Shown here one piece after another: positions 5,951 to 6,963 of a DNA stretch of 6,963 bases. Numbering within the stretch: the first letter of the stretch is position 1; each line of letters opens with the position of its first letter. Position numbers and translations under genes: made by a program. Below the pieces are notes generated by a model. That model did not search any database. It was not told the DNA's origin and worked only from the letters and a program-made list of their open reading frames with translations. Origin of the DNA: Pseudomonadota bacterium (GTDB lineage: Bacteria; Pseudomonadota; Gammaproteobacteria; Steroidobacterales; Steroidobacteraceae); contig JAKBCG010000128.1 in the NCBI GenBank assembly GCA_021808035.1, positions 1 through 6,963 on the forward strand. Direction: 5' to 3'.

Positions 5951-6963
5951 ATGGGGATCATGCGCGTTACACCGGCCAGATCGTTCGCGCTGCTCGCGCT
6001 GCTCGCGCTGTTGGGCTCCCGTTCGAGCGCGTTCGCCGCCGTTCGGCAGGGGCGTCCGCCCGCTTTTTCCTTCGATTCGGTGGTGGCGATCGCCCGGCAG
6101 CTGGCGTCGAGCCAGTACAGCCTGCCGCCCGAGCACGTGCCGGGCTGGCTCGGGCGCCTCGACGCCGCGCAGTATCGCGCCATCGAATTCGACCCGGGCG
6201 CGGGCGTCTGGGGACGAGCGCCGGTCGAATTCCGGCTGACGCCGCTCCTGGTCGGATTCAATTTCCGGACCGCGGTGAACGTCTCTGTGATCGACGGTGA
6301 CCGCATGCGCACCGTGGCCGCGACCCCGGCGATGTTCCGCTTTCCCGGAGTTCCGCCGCCGATCCGGCCAGACCGGGATCTGCCGCTGTCCGGTTTCCGC
6401 TTGCAAACGCACCTCGGATCGTGGCGTCGCTGGAGCGATTTCCTGCAGTTCCAGGGCGCGAGCGACTTCCGTGCGATCGCCCGGGGCGAGGTGTTCGGTC
6501 TGTCGGCGCGCGGACTCGCGATCGACACCGCAGAGCCTTCGGGCGAGGAGTTTCCGGCATTCACCCGTTTCTGGATCGAACGGCCGCGGCCTCGGGTCCG
6601 CACGATCGTGGTCTACGCGCTCCTCGAAAGCCGGTCGGCGACCGGCGCCTACCGTTTCGTGGTCACGCCCGGGATCGTGACCACGATGGACGTCGAGGCC
6701 ACGCTGTTCCCGCGGCGCGTGATTCACTCGTACGGCATCGCACCGCTGACCTCGATGTTCCTGTTCGACGCGAGCGACCGTGGATTACGCGACGACTACC
6801 GGCCGGCGGTTGCGGACAGCGACGGACTCGCGATCATGACGAACGTCGGCGAGCACGTGTGGCGGCCGCTCGCGAACCCGGCGAAGCTGCAGGTCTCGGC
6901 GTTCACCACCGAGGCACCGCGCGGGTTCGGACTCGTCCAGCGCGCGCGCCGGCTCTGTGATTT
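5951..6963 (+). CDS. opgG: Periplasmic glucan biosynthesis protein OpgG/MdoG family, 3'-truncated
   Basis: Periplasmic protein of the OpgG/OpgD family, needed for building or branching the beta-glucan backbone of osmoregulated periplasmic glucans made by the membrane glucosyltransferase OpgH. The frame is open to the window end; 337 codons are visible, about two thirds of the usual length of roughly 510. A Sec-type signal peptide (SFALLALLALL core, likely cut after AFA at about residue 29) has no twin-arginine motif, which favours OpgG over the Tat-exported OpgD. Family motifs are FSFDSVVAIARQLA (39-52), QYRAIEFDP (74-82), the signature VFGLSARGLAIDTAEPSGEEFP (181-202) followed by FWIERP, ATGAYRFVV (230-238), IAPLTSMFLF (263-272), DDYRPAVADSDGLAI (281-295), WRPLANP (304-310) and GFGLVQR (325-331). 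The ATG at 5951 is preferred; ATG at 5960 is also possible. Neither has a strong ribosome site. An opgH gene would be expected just beyond the window. Confidence 0.93.
   Translation, partial: MGIMRVTPARSFALLALLALLGSRSSAFAAVRQGRPPAFSFDSVVAIARQLASSQYSLPPEHVPGWLGRLDAAQYRAIEFDPGAGVWGRAPVEFRLTPLLVGFNFRTAVNVSVIDGDRMRTVAATPAMFRFPGVPPPIRPDRDLPLSGFRLQTHLGSWRRWSDFLQFQGASDFRAIARGEVFGLSARGLAIDTAEPSGEEFPAFTRFWIERPRPRVRTIVVYALLESRSATGAYRFVVTPGIVTTMDVEATLFPRRVIHSYGIAPLTSMFLFDASDRGLRDDYRPAVADSDGLAIMTNVGEHVWRPLANPAKLQVSAFTTEAPRGFGLVQRARRLCD
5987..6013 (+). repeat. Three in-frame 9-bp repeats in the opgG signal peptide
   Basis: GCGCTGCTC, GCGCTGCTC and GCGCTGTTG follow one another and encode ALL three times in the hydrophobic core of the signal peptide. 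Slippage would lengthen or shorten the core by three residues without a frameshift. Confidence 0.7.

Noticed and set aside
4845..5951. Minus-strand frame of about 368 codons overlapping the hydrolase gene
   Set aside because: Same strand but a different frame from the CtlX-like gene. The translation is Arg-rich with no motif, whereas the other frame carries the full catalytic set.
5948..6727. Minus-strand open frame of about 260 codons opposite opgG
   Set aside because: Antisense to a gene with clear OpgG signature motifs; composition is charged and low-complexity, so it is a shadow.
1..6963. Grouping of MscS and OpgG as a dedicated osmotic-stress island
   Set aside because: They are at opposite ends, more than 4.4 kb apart, separated by a leftward operon of housekeeping genes. 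Shared theme alone does not show a functional unit.

Overview
The window is ordinary, densely packed chromosomal DNA from a GC-rich Gram-negative bacterium, most likely a proteobacterium (gamma or beta). This rests on an OpgG/MdoG glucan-synthesis protein with a Sec signal peptide, a two-domain BirA, a PlsY acyltransferase and a SPOR-domain protein beside birA. Codons are strongly GC-biased at the third position, so long shadow ORFs appear in the other frames. I see no rRNA, tRNA, CRISPR array, insertion sequence, prophage or attachment site.

Layout: a 5'-truncated MscS-type channel gene runs rightward (1-1511). It converges, across a gap of about 45 bp holding a weak hairpin, on a leftward gene cluster (5827 down to 1557). 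In transcription order the cluster is: a CtlX/arginine-deiminase-like hydrolase, plsY (glycerol-3-phosphate acyltransferase), birA (biotin protein ligase with N-terminal winged helix), a SPOR-domain membrane-anchored protein, a small two-helix membrane protein, and a DUF1348 (NTF2-like) protein. The last five genes overlap head to tail (ATGA, TTGA, 16 nt, GTGA), so plsY to DUF1348 is almost certainly one translationally coupled transcript. A 123-bp divergent spacer (5828-5950) then separates the hydrolase from a rightward, 3'-truncated opgG-like gene (5951 to the window end), which belongs to osmoregulated periplasmic glucan synthesis.

Functional themes: plsY makes lysophosphatidic acid for phospholipids, and birA biotinylates the BCCP subunit of acetyl-CoA carboxylase, so their coupling links two steps that feed membrane lipid synthesis. 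The SPOR protein probably binds peptidoglycan in the periplasm. The flanking MscS channel and OpgG are both envelope/osmotic functions. Several start codons are non-ATG (TTG for the SPOR protein, GTG for DUF1348), and each is supported by a good ribosome binding site. I found no convincing new multi-gene system. The points worth a second look are the compact coupled operon without coaX, a repeat-rich SPOR linker, a possible leaderless plsY promoter, a 21-bp-spaced direct repeat upstream of opgG, and the unassigned substrate of the CtlX-like enzyme.
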